Positions 25,002-33,669 of a stretch of DNA of 34,131 nt are shown here, piece by piece. Made by a program: the position numbers and the translations under genes. The stretch is taken from NCBI GenBank assembly GCA_017479935.1, contig JAFVBO010000079.1, positions 1-34,131 of the forward strand, written 5' to 3'. The stretch's first letter is position 1, and each line of letters starts with the position of its first letter. Source of the DNA: Lachnospiraceae bacterium (GTDB lineage Bacteria > Bacillota > Clostridia > Lachnospirales > Lachnospiraceae). The notes below the pieces were generated by a model. It did no database searches. It saw nothing but the letters and a program-made list of their open reading frames with translations, and was not told the DNA's origin.

Positions 25002-26261
25002 ATGGGTCTGATACTGGGCATTGATCTGAATGATGATTACAGCCAGATCAGCTGTTTTTCGCGTGAAATCATGGACGCGGAAGCCATCGGGCTTTCCGAG
25101 GATGAAAACTCTTGTCTGATTCCCTCGGCGATCTGCCGGGAGCGGGCAAGCGGAAAGTGGCGGATTGGACAGGATGCCTATGCCTTTGCCTTGCAGGGGG
25201 ATGGCACCATGGTGGACAAACCGATCAAAATGCTGAGCCGGGGCGGCATTGCCACCATCGGCGGAGTGCGCTTTACGGCGGAGGATCTTTTGACGGTGTT
25301 TGTCGAACAGCTTCTTCGCCTCCCGAAGGAACGCTATCATGAGGAAGAGGTGGACCAGCTGGTCTTCACGGTTCAGGAAAAGACGGTGGAGACGGCGGGA
25401 GGCCTGACGCGCGTGGCGGAAAGACTGGGGATCCCCAGAAACAAGGTTCACGTGATCACCCATTCTGAGGCGTTTTTATTCTATGTGCTCAGCCAGAAAA
25501 AGGAAATCTGGACGAACGAGGTCTGTCTGTTTGATCTGGGAGAAAACGGCCTTCATTTTTACGAGATGGACTTTCTGCGGGGGAGAAATCCCAAGCAGGT
25601 GCGGGCCATCCACGAAGAGATGGAGGAGCGCTTTAGCCTGGATATTCTGGACGAGGAATCCGGATGCCGCATGGGAGACCGGATTTTGACTTCCTGCGCG
25701 GAAAAGAAGCTGGAGCGGAAGATTATCTCCGCGGTTTTCCTGACGGGAAAAGGCTTTGAGCGGACCGATTGGGCGCCGGACGCGCTGCGCGTGATCTGCC
25801 AGAAGCGCCGGGTGTTTGCCGGGCAGAACCTGTTTGCCCGCGGCGCCGCCTTCCTGGCGTTTGACTCACTGCAGCCCACGACGGCGTATCCGTACGTATG
25901 CCTGTGCGAAGGGCGCGTGGCGGCCAGTGTTTCTTTGAAGGTGGAGTACGAAGGGCGCGAACGTCAGCTGATCCTGGTTCCGGCCGGGAGCAACTGGTGC
26001 GAAGCGCGGGCATCGGTGGAACTGATTCCGGACGATGTGCGGACGCTGGATTTCGTGGTAACCCCTTGCATGAGCCCCACGCCCCGGCATTTTCTGGTTT
26101 CCCTGGATGAACTGCCGCCCCGCCCGAACAAGGCAACCCGGATCGAAGTTATCGTGTCCTTCACTTCGGAGGAGCAGATGACGGTCCGCGTGGTGGACAA
26201 GGGCTTCGGAGAGCTCTTCATGGGCAGCGATGTCGTGATTCGGAAGGACTTTCAGCTGTAG
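25002..26261 (+). CDS. Divergent Hsp70/actin-fold ATPase-like protein (DUF5716-like)
   Basis: This 419-residue protein starts at 25002, behind GGAAGGAGGGG. The actin/Hsp70 nucleotide-binding pattern is visible: phosphate-1 loop LILGIDLNDDYSQISCF (3-19, Asp8), phosphate-2 loop EVCLFDLGENGLHFYEMDF (173-191, Asp178), and adenosine motif SAVFLTGKGFE (243-253). Residues about 292-419 resemble an Hsp70 substrate-binding beta domain: TRIEVIVSFTSEEQMTVRVV followed by DKGFGELF mirrors the DnaK IEVTF...DK segment. The alpha-helical lid is missing. Standard Hsp70 is near 610 residues, so this is a reduced, lidless form. I recall the family as DUF5716. It sits between the giant repeat protein and the TPR gene, which starts 18 nt downstream. 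ATPase and chaperone roles are inferred. Confidence 0.8.
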   Translation: MGLILGIDLNDDYSQISCFSREIMDAEAIGLSEDENSCLIPSAICRERASGKWRIGQDAYAFALQGDGTMVDKPIKMLSRGGIATIGGVRFTAEDLLTVFVEQLLRLPKERYHEEEVDQLVFTVQEKTVETAGGLTRVAERLGIPRNKVHVITHSEAFLFYVLSQKKEIWTNEVCLFDLGENGLHFYEMDFLRGRNPKQVRAIHEEMEERFSLDILDEESGCRMGDRILTSCAEKKLERKIISAVFLTGKGFERTDWAPDALRVICQKRRVFAGQNLFARGAAFLAFDSLQPTTAYPYVCLCEGRVAASVSLKVEYEGRERQLILVPAGSNWCEARASVELIPDDVRTLDFVVTPCMSPTPRHFLVSLDELPPRPNKATRIEVIVSFTSEEQMTVRVVDKGFGELFMGSDVVIRKDFQL

Positions 26262-26279
26262 AATTAAGGAGGATGGAAC

Positions 26280-27095
26280 ATGGGCAGGCTTCTTTTGTGC
26301 CGCGGCACGGAGGGAAAGCATCCCTTATATATCAAGGAACTCGGCCTTAACGTGTATTCGGCCGAGGAACTCAGCTATTATATCTTTAACCATGCCTTCT
26401 TTCTGGATGAAAGTTTCTTTTCCGATGAACTGTACGCGTTTCTGGCGCAGGAATGCCGCATGCCGGCGCTGGAAAAAAAGCTGCGCACGGCCGTAAACGA
26501 AGGGCAGGATTTTGTCACCCGCGTGATGCTCATTCAGGAAGAAATTCATTACTACACCGATTTTGAGCTCCTGGCCTTTAAGGAAAAGCTGACGCAGATC
26601 GTGAGCGCTTCCGCGGCCGAGCGGATGAAGTCGCAGGGAGATTTCATGCTGCAGCAGCAGAAGTACGAGAGCGCGCTGCGGCTCTACGACAATGCCCTCG
26701 CGGAGACGGAGAAGGAACCGGACGACCGCTTAAGAAGCCGTATCCTGTGCAACCGGGGATCGGTCTATGCCCGCCTGTTCGCCTTCCGGGAGGCGGCGGA
26801 ATGCTTTGAAAAGGCCTACGCTTTGGAAGAGAGCGAGGAGATGATCAGCCGTCTGTTTATGGTCTATCAGCTGGATCCCTCCATTCCTGTGCGGGAGAGC
26901 CTGATCGACAAAATTCCGGCGGAGAAGCTCCACAAATGGCAGGAGGAGATGGATGTTTTAAAGAAAAATTCCTCCTACAAGGGCAAGGCTTTGGAGGCGC
27001 GTGAGATTCTGGAAAAGAATTCCGTGCGCCGGGTGGCGGAGCTGGAAAAGATGCTGATGCGCTGGAAACAGGAATATCGCGGAGAGATGGCATAA
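26280..27095 (+). CDS. TPR-containing protein
   Basis: This 271-residue cytoplasmic protein begins MGRLLLCRGTEGKHPLYIKE. The first 110 residues are helical and not recognised (ELSYYIFNHAFFLDESFFSD). TPR-like repeats follow at about 115-185: MKSQGDFMLQQQKYESALRL and LCNRGSVYARLFAFREAAEC each have the alternating small and aromatic residues of a TPR. The last 60 residues are charged helix (KKNSSYKGKALEAREILEKN). AGGAGG lies 7 nt before the ATG and 18 nt separates it from the Hsp70-like gene. TPR proteins commonly serve as Hsp70 co-chaperones, which makes a functional pair plausible. Confidence 0.8.
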   Translation: MGRLLLCRGTEGKHPLYIKELGLNVYSAEELSYYIFNHAFFLDESFFSDELYAFLAQECRMPALEKKLRTAVNEGQDFVTRVMLIQEEIHYYTDFELLAFKEKLTQIVSASAAERMKSQGDFMLQQQKYESALRLYDNALAETEKEPDDRLRSRILCNRGSVYARLFAFREAAECFEKAYALEESEEMISRLFMVYQLDPSIPVRESLIDKIPAEKLHKWQEEMDVLKKNSSYKGKALEAREILEKNSVRRVAELEKMLMRWKQEYRGEMA

Positions 27096-27172
27096 GAGCA
27101 TGGGACAGCCGCTTTGCAAAAGGGTGCGATTCTGCTCGCGACAAGGCGCAAAGCAAGGGAAGGACAGAGGAA

Positions 27173-27673
27173 ATGAACGTAGTGCTGGTTGGCTTTATGG
27201 GCGCCGGGAAAAGCACGGTGGCCGCGCTTCTTCAAAAGAAAACGGGATGGCCGCTCATCGAACTGGACGAGGAGATCGTCCGGGCGGAAGGCCGGTCTAT
27301 TCCGGAGATCTTTCGGGAGGACGGCGAGGAAGGCTTTCGCCGGGTGGAAACCCGGGAATTAAAGAAGGCCCTTTCCGGCGAAAACGCCATCATTTCCGGG
27401 GGCGGCGGTGTCGTTTTAAAAGAGGAAAACCGGCGCCTTTTGAAGGAAAGGGCGGTCTGCGTGCGGCTTTTGGTTTCTCCGGAGACAGCGTTTTTACGGA
27501 TTAACGGCGACGCAAACCGCCCGAACGCAAGCGGCAAAAGCCTGGCGGAGATTGTGAAGCTCATGGAGAGCCGGGAAGCGTACTACAAGGCGGCCGCCAC
27601 CTTTACGGTGGACACGGACGAAAAAACCCCGGAGGAAACCGCCCGGGAGATTCTGAATTACATGCAGAAGTGA
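27173..27673 (+). CDS. aroK: Shikimate kinase
   Basis: This 166-residue enzyme phosphorylates shikimate to shikimate 3-phosphate in aromatic amino acid and chorismate synthesis. Walker A is GFMGAGKST (8-16), the shikimate-binding Asp lies in ELDEEI, EDGEEGFRRVETREL gives the conserved Phe-Arg-x2-Glu element, and GGGGVV is the glycine-rich substrate loop. The lid Arg is in NRPNASGKS. Length is normal. GGAAGGACAGAGGAA precedes the ATG. It follows the TPR gene after 77 nt without a visible promoter or terminator. No other aromatic pathway gene is present, so its place in this unit may be incidental. Confidence 0.95.
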   Translation: MNVVLVGFMGAGKSTVAALLQKKTGWPLIELDEEIVRAEGRSIPEIFREDGEEGFRRVETRELKKALSGENAIISGGGGVVLKEENRRLLKERAVCVRLLVSPETAFLRINGDANRPNASGKSLAEIVKLMESREAYYKAAATFTVDTDEKTPEETAREILNYMQK

Positions 27674-27735
27674 AGGTTCGTCTTTCATGGCATGTGAAGC
27701 GCGGTGCATATCTCAGTTTTGATAGGAGCCTGATG

Positions 27736-28608
27736 ATGAAAATTACCCTGCTGCAGGAAAACCGGGCCGCCCGCCCGGATATGAAACCCGAACACGGTCT
27801 GTCGGTTTTTCTGGAAAAAGGGAGCGTGAAGCTCTTGTTTGACACGGGCCATGTGACCGGGCATTTCATGGACAATGCGGCGGCACTGGGGGTGGACCTT
27901 GGCACCGTGACGCATGTGGCTTTTTCGCATAACCATATGGATCACACGGGTGGTTTCCCGCGCTTTTGGCATTACTATCACGATGAGCTGGGGAAAAGCT
28001 GTCCGGTCTATGCGGGGCCGGATTTTTTCCGTGTCAAATACTGGGATCACAGTAAGCATGAGCCGGGCGAAGCGCTGTACGAGCCGGGCCTGGAGCTTGT
28101 GGGCCCCGGGTTTGACGCTGCCTGGGTGATTCAAAATCAGGTGACGGGATTTCGGATTTTTACGGGCGACCTTCTGGAGCTGGGCGATGATGTCTGGCTG
28201 ATGGGAGGCCTGTCATCGGACCGGGGGTTTGAGGAGATCGACCCCACCGCCGCGATGGAAGGACCAGCGGGGTGCGGCACCCTGCACGATGAGTTTGTGG
28301 ATGAGCAGATGATTGTCGTGCGGGAGGAGGACGGCTTAACGCTCCTCACGGGCTGCGCGCACAATGGCGTTGTAAACCTGATACGTAAGGCGGAAAAACG
28401 ATTTGGCCTGCCCGTCAAAACCGTCATCGGCGGAACGCACCTGGTGGCGGCGGATGCGGCTCGCACAAGGACAACCATCGACTGGTTTGTCCAAAAGAAT
28501 ATTCCGAGGGCGTACGTGTGCCACTGCACAGGTCCCGTGGCCCTGGAGGCATTTGAAAAAGAGGTGCCCAGCTACCGGTTTGCGGGAGCGGGGACGATCA
28601 TCGGTTGA
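27736..28608 (+). CDS. Metallo-beta-lactamase-fold hydrolase
   Basis: This protein of about 290 residues starts MKITLLQENRAARPDMKPEH. The zinc-binding motif HNHMDH is in FSHNHMDHTGGFPRFW, and LLTGCAHNGVVNLIRKAE and VIGGTHLV supply later metal ligands. GLSVFLEKGSVKLLFDTGH is the typical N-terminal strand pair. This pattern matches the group annotated as dihydropterin-ribofuranosylaminobenzene-phosphate synthase-like hydrolases; the true substrate is unknown. Two adjacent ATGs (27733, 27736) follow AGGAG; spacing favours the second. A frame 22 codons longer overlaps the aroK stop and lacks a site. Confidence 0.88.
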   Translation: MKITLLQENRAARPDMKPEHGLSVFLEKGSVKLLFDTGHVTGHFMDNAAALGVDLGTVTHVAFSHNHMDHTGGFPRFWHYYHDELGKSCPVYAGPDFFRVKYWDHSKHEPGEALYEPGLELVGPGFDAAWVIQNQVTGFRIFTGDLLELGDDVWLMGGLSSDRGFEEIDPTAAMEGPAGCGTLHDEFVDEQMIVVREEDGLTLLTGCAHNGVVNLIRKAEKRFGLPVKTVIGGTHLVAADAARTRTTIDWFVQKNIPRAYVCHCTGPVALEAFEKEVPSYRFAGAGTIIG

Positions 28609-28680
28609 AAGCCGAACGCGATTGGTGTACTGTTTCATAAGCTTTCGCAATCGCATTCATAACATACTCGGAGGATATGG

Positions 28681-31251
28681 ATGTACTATCTGGTAGATTT
28701 TGAAAATGTGAAGGGCGGCGGCCTGTACGGCATCGAGCGCCTGACCAAGGACGACCACGTGGTGGTTCTGTATACAAGAAACGCGAACACGCTTTCCATC
28801 GGAGAGCATTTAACTTTAATGACCTGCGCCTGCAAGGTGGACTTTATCGAGCTGCTTCACTTAGGGAAAAATGCCCTGGATTTCCAGCTGGTCATGATGT
28901 TGGGCGTCTTAGGCGGACGTCATGAAAAGGAATCGCCGACGTTCTTCATCATCAGCGGCGATCAGGGATACGATGTCATCTCGGAGATGAACGCCATCGT
29001 GGGCTTAAACGCGAAAATCGCCCGCTGCCGCACGATCGCGGAGGCCGTGGATGCGTACCGGCCGCGGGAGGTGGCGCGCGAAGAGCGTGGCGTCACCCTG
29101 TTAAACCGCCGGGAGGAAGCCATCCGGGATCTGCTGTTGGGCACCTCCTATGAGAACCGCCTGACGCTGGTCATTGAGGCCATTCGCTCCTGCGCGAACA
29201 AGGATGAGGTTCATCAGGCCTTAGGCGCGAAGTTTAAGAACGAGGGCACGGCGATCTACAAGATCATCAAGCCCGCCCTGACGGCGCAGAAGCAGCTGCG
29301 CGGCAGTTTCCTGAAGGGAACCATCGCCACCTTTACGGATCCGCAGGCGGAGAAGAAAGAGGGAGAGAAGGCGGAAGCGGTAGCTGCCTGGAACGAGGCC
29401 GAAGAGAGCACAGTTGCGGTGAAAGCGGCTGAGAAGCCGGAGGCATCTGCCGATCAGGCAGCGAAGAAGGCTGCCGGTGAGAATGCATCTGCCGATCAGC
29501 AGGCCAAGGAGCCTGTGGCAGCAGAAGCCGAAACGAAGCCGGAAGAGAACGGCGATAAGTCCCGGGAGCAGAGGGGAAACGGTTCTAAGGACACAAGAGG
29601 CAGACGGAACTTCAGAGAGAGAACGCAGTCTGCTCGTCAGGCGGAAGAAACCGCAAAGGCGGAGGCTTCGGAGGCTGTCCGCGAAGAAACCGCAAAGGCA
29701 GAGGCTGCCGGTGTAGAGGAGCCCATCCGCGAAGAGCAGGAAGAGCCCTTCGAGCTGAAGGAAGCCATCCGCGAAGCGGCCGCCGCGCTGGAGCTTGCGA
29801 CCGACCGGGCGGAGGATCTGACAAAGGAACAGGAAGAAGAAAAGGCTGAAACGCCCGTTTTCCAGGAGTTTGCGCCGTCCCCGGGAAAGACAAAAGCCCC
29901 CGGAATTACGGTTCGCACCGTCAACTCCCCGGTGGTGGTGCAGCCCGGCTTTAACGATGCGGACGAGATCCACCGCAAGGCCATGCAGAGCGGCAAGACG
30001 GCGGTGACCAAACTGGCCGCGCCGGTGATTACCATGCACAGCGTGGAGGTGCCCACCTTCGTGCAGGGCGCGGAGAGCGTGAAGGAGACGAAGTCTGCCG
30101 AGAAGGTGGCTGAGAAGGCGGCCGCAAAGGCAGAGGAAGCGGTGAAGGTCGAGGCTGTGAAGGCTGAGGCGGAAGCTTCCAAGGCCGAGGTTAAGGTTGA
30201 GGCTGTGAAGGCCGAGGCGGAAGTTTCCAAGGCCGAGGTGAAGGAAGAGGTTAAGGCGGAAGCAACGAAGGCTGAGGCGGAAGTTTCTAAAGCTGAGGCT
30301 GCGAATGCCATTGCGAAGGAAGAGGCTAAGGCTGAGACTGCGAAGGCCAAGGCGGAAGTTTCCGAGGGTGAGGCGAAGGAAGAGACTAAGGCGGAAGCAG
30401 CGAAGGCCGAGCCGGCAGCTCCGGAAGCCAGTGCTGTGGCGGAAACCAAAAAGGCAGAAGAAAAGCCTGCCAAGACGGGAAAGAGCAACGGAAGAAAAAC
30501 AACCCGCAAGCCGAAGACCGCTGCCAAGGCAGGGGAAACGGCCGGAAAGGCGGAAGAGCAGAGCGTAGATAAGAAGAACGAAAAGTCGCCCGCGAAGAAG
30601 GATGCCGCCAAGGTTGAGGATCAGAAGACTGAGAAGGCGGAAGCTGCCAAGGCAGAAAGCAAGGCAGAGAAGGCGGAACCTGCGAAAACAGAGAATGAGG
30701 CCAAGAAGGCCGAGAAGACTGAAGCTGCCGAGACAGCAGACAATAAGGCTGAGAAGACTGACGCTGCCAAGACAGAAAGCAAGACGAAAAAGTCTGAACC
30801 TGCTAAAACGCAGAATAAGGCTAAGAAGTCTGAACCTGCGAAGGCGCAGAGTAAGGCTAAGACAGCCGATGCTAGCAAGACAGCCGATGCCAAGGCAGAA
30901 AATAAGGCAGAGAAGACGGAGGCGGTAAAGGCAGAGAGTAAGGCTGAAAAAGCGGAGCCCGAAAAGAGTGGCGAGGCTTTGGCCGCGACTCCCGAGACAA
31001 AGGAAAAGGCCGCGCAGGGAAAGAAGCGCTCCGGAAGCAAGAAGCCGACTGCATCAACCCCGAAGGCTAAGGCCGCCGACAACAAGGAAGCCGCTCAGAC
31101 GACAGACGCGGCCGCCGCAGGAAAAGGCGTAAAGGCGGAGAAGAAGACCACAAAGGCCGCTGCTGACCAGACAGAAAAGAAGGCAGCAAAGACCAAAAAG
31201 ACAAACACTTCCGCCAAAACGGGAAGTAAGACAGCCGCGAAAGAAGCTTAA
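28681..31251 (+). CDS. NYN/PIN-like nuclease domain with very long Ala/Lys/Glu tail
   Basis: This 856-residue protein begins with a predicted RNase of the NYN/PIN-like fold: LVDFENVKGG (Asp6, Glu8), KNALDFQL (Asp67) and IISGDQGYDVISEM (Asp94, Asp98) supply the acidic centre. Residues about 130-205 form a helical domain (REEAIRDLLLGTSYENRLTL). From about 221 on, nearly everything is low-complexity Ala/Lys/Glu, with imperfect repeats such as KAEAEVSKAEVK and KAEKAEPAKTENEAKK. The end is basic and histone H1-like (KKAAKTKKTNTSAKTGSK). One less biased island lies near 395-470 (ITVRTVNSPVVVQPGFNDAD). GGAGG 8 nt before the ATG fixes the start. Long opposite-strand frames arise from the composition. 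RNA cleavage is inferred from family, and the tail may bind nucleic acid. Confidence 0.85.
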   Translation: MYYLVDFENVKGGGLYGIERLTKDDHVVVLYTRNANTLSIGEHLTLMTCACKVDFIELLHLGKNALDFQLVMMLGVLGGRHEKESPTFFIISGDQGYDVISEMNAIVGLNAKIARCRTIAEAVDAYRPREVAREERGVTLLNRREEAIRDLLLGTSYENRLTLVIEAIRSCANKDEVHQALGAKFKNEGTAIYKIIKPALTAQKQLRGSFLKGTIATFTDPQAEKKEGEKAEAVAAWNEAEESTVAVKAAEKPEASADQAAKKAAGENASADQQAKEPVAAEAETKPEENGDKSREQRGNGSKDTRGRRNFRERTQSARQAEETAKAEASEAVREETAKAEAAGVEEPIREEQEEPFELKEAIREAAAALELATDRAEDLTKEQEEEKAETPVFQEFAPSPGKTKAPGITVRTVNSPVVVQPGFNDADEIHRKAMQSGKTAVTKLAAPVITMHSVEVPTFVQGAESVKETKSAEKVAEKAAAKAEEAVKVEAVKAEAEASKAEVKVEAVKAEAEVSKAEVKEEVKAEATKAEAEVSKAEAANAIAKEEAKAETAKAKAEVSEGEAKEETKAEAAKAEPAAPEASAVAETKKAEEKPAKTGKSNGRKTTRKPKTAAKAGETAGKAEEQSVDKKNEKSPAKKDAAKVEDQKTEKAEAAKAESKAEKAEPAKTENEAKKAEKTEAAETADNKAEKTDAAKTESKTKKSEPAKTQNKAKKSEPAKAQSKAKTADASKTADAKAENKAEKTEAVKAESKAEKAEPEKSGEALAATPETKEKAAQGKKRSGSKKPTASTPKAKAADNKEAAQTTDAAAAGKGVKAEKKTTKAAADQTEKKAAKTKKTNTSAKTGSKTAAKEA

Positions 31252-31310
31252 AGTTTTAGCGGTCGCAACAAACAAAGGATCGTAACGTCTGATTACAGAC
31301 GGCATATAGA

Positions 31311-31356
31311 AACCTACTTTCGCCAGGGGCTCTAAAAGCCCCGGAAAGTAGGTTTT
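31311..31356 (+). terminator. Terminator of the six-gene unit
   Basis: AACCTACTTTC (31311-31321) pairs with GAAAGTAGGTT (31344-31354), with an inner GGGGC/GCCCC stem around TCTAAAA, followed by TTTT and a further T-run. A smaller hairpin CGTCTG/CAGACG lies at 31286-31301. The helicase start is only about 35 nt further on. Confidence 0.85.
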
Positions 31357-31390
31357 GAAGTTTTTCGATAGCTAAGTGAGGATGCAAGGC

Positions 31391-33616
31391 ATGACCTGGG
31401 AGGAATTTGAAAGACAATTTCCCATTCCCTTAAATGACCAGCAGAAGGAAGCGGTAAAAAGCGTGGAAGGACCGGTTCTTCTTCTGGCTGTTCCGGGAAG
31501 CGGAAAGACAACGGTGCTGGTGGCGCGGCTGGGCTACATGATCCATGTCTGCGGCATCGAACCGGAGCGAATTCTGACCATCACCTATACGGTGGCTGCC
31601 ACGAGGGATATGGCCGCCCGTTTCGCCTCCTTTTTCGGGGATGAGCTGGCCGCGCGTCTGGAATTTCGTACGATCAACGGGATCTGTGCGAAGATTATCG
31701 CCTGGTACGGGGCCAGACAAGGAAAAAAGGCCTTTTCTCCGGTCACGGATGAAAAAAGGCTCTCTGCCATTTTGGGCGCGATCTACCAGAAAATCCAGGG
31801 CGGGTACGCATCGGAGAGCGACCTGAAAGACCTGCGGACGCAGATCACGTTTATCAAAAACCGGATGCTGAAAGATGAGGAGATCAAAAAGCTGGATGAA
31901 AAGGCAGGCTATCCCTTATCCCAGATGTACGAAGAATACCAGAAAACCTTGCGCAAGCAGGGGCTGATGGATTATGACGACCAGATGGTCTACGCCCTCA
32001 ATATCTTAAAGCGAAGCCCGGAAACGCTGGAGTTTTTTCAGGACCGCTACCGCTATCTGTGCGTGGATGAGGCGCAGGACACATCCCGCATTCAGCACGT
32101 GATCGCGGCGCTCCTGGCCGCTAAAAACGACAACCTGTTCATGGTGGGCGACGAAGACCAAAGCATTTACGGCTTCCGGGCCGCTTACCCGGAGGCGCTG
32201 TTGTCCTTTGAAAAAAATCACCCGGGGGCCAAGGTGCGCCTGATGGAAGAAAACTTCCGCTCCAACGCCCGGATCGTGTGGGCGGCGGACCGCTTTATTC
32301 AGAAGAACACCAGACGCCACGAAAAACATATGCGCGCTTTTCGTCCGGCCGGAAATGTGGTCAGGTATCAGGAATTAAAGGGAAGGCGCGCTCAGTACAC
32401 CTACCTGGCAAAAGTGGCGGAAAGGTGCGACGTGCAGACGGCGGTTTTATATCGGGACAACGAAAGCGCGGTTCCTCTGGTGGATCTTCTGGAACGAAAG
32501 GGCATCCCCTATCGCCTCCGAAATGGCGACATCACCTTCTTTACGCACCGCGTGGTGCAGGACATTACCTCGATCCTGCGTTTTGCCACAGAGCCGAGGA
32601 ATGCGGAACTGTTCATGCAGATCTATTATAAGCTGTCCACGTACATTCCGAAGAAAGCGGCGGAAAAGGCGGTGGAGTACAGCCAAAGGTATGGCGTGCC
32701 GCTTTTGGACGCGGCCATTGACTGCGGGTATCTGCCGTCCGGGTCCATCCGTTTCACGAAAGGCATCCGCACGCATTTTCAGAACATGCTGGGCGAGACA
32801 GCCGCGCAGGCCATCGACCGGATCACTGAATACATGGGCTATAAGGAGTATCTGAACCGCTCCGGTATGGACGCGCGCAAACTGTTTGTCCTTCGGACCA
32901 TCGCCGGGAGGGAGGAGACGGCAGGCTCGTTTCTGGAAAGGCTGGAGACGCTCCGAACCATTTTCCAGGAGAAGGAGAATGATCCCTCCTGCCGGTTTAT
33001 CCTGTCCACCATTCACGCGTCCAAAGGCCTGGAGTACGACCGGGTCTATCTGATGGATGTAAAGGACGGGCTTTTTCCGGAGAAAGTCCCGGGAATAGCT
33101 GATTCGGAGGAAGACCGGGAAACCTATGAGGAAGAACGCCGCCTGTTTTACGTGGGAGTCACCCGCGCCAAAAACGATCTGTGCCTGTTTTCTCTTCCGG
33201 AGGAATCCACCTTTATCCGGGAGTTTTTCGCGGGGCTGCATGAGCAGGATGGGAGCGCGAGTGTAAACGCAGGGCCTACTGGTGCGAAGGCGGAGCGAAA
33301 AGAACCCTCAGGGCGAAAAAATAGAAATGCCCCGCTTCAAAGTTGGCAGAGCTACATGCATGCAAATGATAATCCATATAAAGACAGGCAAATCTCGCCA
33401 AAAGAAAACCGGGAAGCAAACAGACAGACGGACGCCGGATTTGCGAAATTTCAGAACAGCCTGGCAGAAGGCCTGGTTGTAGAACACAAGGAATTTGGCA
33501 CCGGTGTGATCGTCATGTTAAACGACCGCCTGGCAGCCATCGAATTTGACGGTGTTCGCAAAGTGCTGGACCTGCGCTGGCTGTATGAGAAAGGGCTGCT
33601 GGTGCCCAAGGCCTGA
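31391..33616 (+). CDS. UvrD/PcrA-family superfamily 1 DNA helicase
   Basis: This protein of about 741 residues is an ATP-dependent 3'-5' helicase or translocase for repair and recombination. Motifs are in order: Q motif LNDQQKEAV, motif I AVPGSGKTTVL, motif II CVDEAQDTSR, motif III GDEDQSIYGFRAA, motif IV EENFRS, motif V STIHASKGLEYDRVYL and motif VI LFYVGVTRAKNDL. The C-terminus has a linker rich in charged residues and a small beta domain (GTGVIVMLNDRLAAIEFDGV) like that of PcrA. I prefer ATG 31391, 9 nt after GTGAGG; GTG 31376 and ATG 31382 are alternatives. Length is close to PcrA, but the sequence is divergent. Confidence 0.93.
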   Translation: MTWEEFERQFPIPLNDQQKEAVKSVEGPVLLLAVPGSGKTTVLVARLGYMIHVCGIEPERILTITYTVAATRDMAARFASFFGDELAARLEFRTINGICAKIIAWYGARQGKKAFSPVTDEKRLSAILGAIYQKIQGGYASESDLKDLRTQITFIKNRMLKDEEIKKLDEKAGYPLSQMYEEYQKTLRKQGLMDYDDQMVYALNILKRSPETLEFFQDRYRYLCVDEAQDTSRIQHVIAALLAAKNDNLFMVGDEDQSIYGFRAAYPEALLSFEKNHPGAKVRLMEENFRSNARIVWAADRFIQKNTRRHEKHMRAFRPAGNVVRYQELKGRRAQYTYLAKVAERCDVQTAVLYRDNESAVPLVDLLERKGIPYRLRNGDITFFTHRVVQDITSILRFATEPRNAELFMQIYYKLSTYIPKKAAEKAVEYSQRYGVPLLDAAIDCGYLPSGSIRFTKGIRTHFQNMLGETAAQAIDRITEYMGYKEYLNRSGMDARKLFVLRTIAGREETAGSFLERLETLRTIFQEKENDPSCRFILSTIHASKGLEYDRVYLMDVKDGLFPEKVPGIADSEEDRETYEEERRLFYVGVTRAKNDLCLFSLPEESTFIREFFAGLHEQDGSASVNAGPTGAKAERKEPSGRKNRNAPLQSWQSYMHANDNPYKDRQISPKENREANRQTDAGFAKFQNSLAEGLVVEHKEFGTGVIVMLNDRLAAIEFDGVRKVLDLRWLYEKGLLVPKA

Positions 33617-33669
33617 CAGCCACTCAACGGGGCGAAAAAATACGGACGTGTCTAAGGGAGGAAACAGGG

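Noticed and set aside
28618-28654. GCGATTG/CAATCGC inverted repeat before the nuclease gene as a terminator
   Set aside because: The loop is 23 nt and no T-run follows; a regulatory role cannot be shown.
29221-31085. Long minus-strand frames (up to 324 codons) rich in Ala, Ser and Phe
   Set aside because: They are the antisense of the Ala/Lys/Glu tail of the nuclease gene; stop-free because of codon composition.
32447-33241. 264-codon minus-strand frame
   Set aside because: It is antisense to helicase motifs IV-VI and has no ribosome binding site.
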